Source of the DNA: Corella eumyota
Lineage: Eukaryota; Chordata; Ascidiacea; Phlebobranchia; Corellidae
NCBI GenBank assembly: GCA_963082875.1
Contig: OY720100.1
Location: 10,416,001-10,480,000, forward strand
Direction of reading: 5' to 3'
Length of the DNA: 64,000 bases
The position numbers were made by a program, and so were the translations under genes. Every line of letters starts with the position of its first letter. Position 1 is the stretch's first letter. Shown piece after piece: positions 62,612-64,000 of the stretch. The notes beneath the pieces were generated by a model. It was given only the letters and a program-made list of their open reading frames with translations, made no database searches and was not told the origin of the DNA.

Positions 62612-63839
62612 ATTTATTTGATAAATAAAATATGGTTCGAAATAATTTGATTATGTTTAGCATAAATTTTAATAAATAAAAAAAGATATGCATAAACATT
62701 TACTAAGACTATTACATATCTTTGATTTTTAATAAACAAACAAGTATTCAAATTTATTATACATACAAAAATTAATATTTTAACCGAGTTTTAAGTTGTT
62801 AATATCAGGATACACATTAGACTAAATTTTAAATTCCTAAAATTGATTTTTGATTTTTAATAAATAAACAAGCATTTACATATATGATAAATAAACAAAA
62901 ATTATTTTTTAAATATGTTTTTTAACTACTTATATTATAAAATACATTATATCAAATTTTAAATACTTAATGTCGAACTTCAATTTTAAATAAACAAACA
63001 ATAATTTAAATATAATAAACAAACAAAAATTAAATTTTTTATCTATTTTTGAGATACTGCTATCATGATATACAATAGACCAAGATTTAAAAAAGCAATA
63101 ACAATCTTTAAATTTTAATGAATAAACATCTATTAACAAGTAATTAGTAATAAAAATAAAAATTTTAATTCATTTTAGAGTTACTAATATCATGATATAC
63201 AAATGGCCAAGATTTAAAAATAAATAACAATTTTTAAATTTTAATAAATAAACACCTATTAAATCGTAATTAGTGATAAAAATCAAAATTTTAATTCATT
63301 TTTGAGTTACCAATATCATGATATACAAATGGCCAAGATTTAAAAAAATAAATAACAAACTTTAAATTTTAATAAATAAACACCTATTAATTAGTAATTA
63401 GTGAAAAAAATTAAAATTTTAATTCATTTTTGAGTTACTAATATCATGATATACAATTGACAAAGATTTGAAAAATTAATAACAACCTTTAAATTTTAAT
63501 AAATAAACACTTATTAATTAGTAATTAGTGATAATTAAATGTTGTAAATAGGAGAATGAAAACATAATATGATAATAAACAACATACTAAAATTTCAGAT
63601 TTTTAAATTTTAAGGAACTAAAGATATCTTCTTTCAAAATTGGGACTAGAAAGAATAAAAATAATAATAATAATAATAAGTATAATGACAATAACAATAT
63701 GTTTCGAAATCTAAGATTTCGAACCATAATAAATACACTGACAATAACAATATGTTTCGAAATCTAAGATTTCGAACCATAATAAATATAATGACAATAA
63801 CAATATGTTTCGAAATCTAAGATTTCGAACCATAACTAG
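62612..63839 (+). repeat. Long-type unit with four ~125-bp internal blocks
   Basis: TTAGTAATTAGTGATA-like markers recur at about 63141, 63264, 63391 and 63518, a spacing of 123-127 bp, each preceded by ATCATGATATACAA-type sequence. Three hairpin copies and CTAG close the unit. Another unit begins at 63840 and runs off the window. Confidence 0.75.
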
Positions 63840-64000
63840 ATTTATTTGATAAATAAAATATGGTTTGAAATTATTTCATTTTTTTTAAATTAATACCGAT
63901 AAATATTTAATAAATATATTTTAGTACAAAGGCTAACCAATAAGGATGTCCCCTAAATGCTTTGATGTAATTAAATAAGGTCTTCAACAAATTGTTGGGC

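Larger units (their letters stand above)
47298..64000 (+). mobile_element. Tandem array of Helitron-like units (continues beyond the window)
   Basis: 16.7 kb of head-to-tail units. Almost all begin directly after CTAG with ATTTATTTGATAAATAAA and then ATATGGTTCGAAAT. Unit starts: 47298, 48001, 49559, 50344, 51527, 52246, 53124, 53843, 54742, 55706, 56419, 57442, 58301, 61449, 62612, 63840. The basic unit is about 713-719 bp; longer ones have extra hairpin copies, extra blocks or an insert. Unit ends carry the inverse of the 13-bp subterminal sequence (ATTTCGAACCATA) inside a hairpin, then AAT repeats, then CTAG. Subterminal inverted repeats, a 3' hairpin, an internal minisatellite and a CTAG end together fit Helitron-like elements, close to the Helentron/HINE or Helitron2 types. 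One member contains Helitron coding sequence, which supports the assignment. Confidence 0.8.

Overview
This is nuclear DNA of an animal. The evidence is many short GT-AG introns, a delta-type ionotropic glutamate receptor, an MYT1-family C2HC zinc-finger gene and the spliceosomal gene CDC5L. The DNA is very AT-rich, introns are mostly 30-700 bp, and DNA elements, a tRNA-derived SINE and Helitron-like repeats are abundant. A tunicate-like invertebrate deuterostome would fit, but that is a guess and nothing in the window proves it.

Layout. 1-2382 (+): the last seven exons of CDC5L. 2386-7057 (-): a gene for a protein with two degenerate cyclic-nucleotide-binding folds; the two genes converge with only 3 bp between their stop codons. 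7161-11570: a broken Ty3/gypsy-type LTR element (fossil) bounded by a 5-bp target duplication and carrying two nested fold-back DNA elements. 11745-19463 (-): a complete 20-exon GluD-type receptor gene (936 aa) with a TTAA-flanked inverted-repeat element in one intron. 21378-26296 (+): a 9-exon gene for a 1080-aa, apparently disordered protein that I do not recognise; it carries an RVxF-type PP1 docking motif. 26297-35928: 9.6 kb without genes, with a few CpG- and motif-rich islands. 35929-41658 (+): a 17-exon MYT1/ST18-family transcription factor gene (1145 aa, four C2HC fingers in a 2+2 arrangement, CtBP motif). 41659-47297: intergenic DNA holding a textbook SINE, a second MITE copy and a field of GTAAACCA-like repeats. 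47298-64000 (continuing off the window): a tandem array of Helitron-like units joined at CTAG, each starting with a 13-bp subterminal repeat whose exact inverse closes a hairpin minisatellite at the unit's end. One array member (58301-61448) carries a decayed Helitron protein-coding region.

How it fits together. The host genes are unrelated in function: splicing, a possible nucleotide sensor, synaptic signalling and neural transcription. I assembled the exon models by hand from splice sites, reading phase and family similarity. The CDC5L, GluD, MYT1 and unknown-gene models close in phase from end to end. The cNBD gene lacks one small exon between 4523 and 5955. The most unusual object is the 16.7-kb Helitron-like array and its CTAG junctions.
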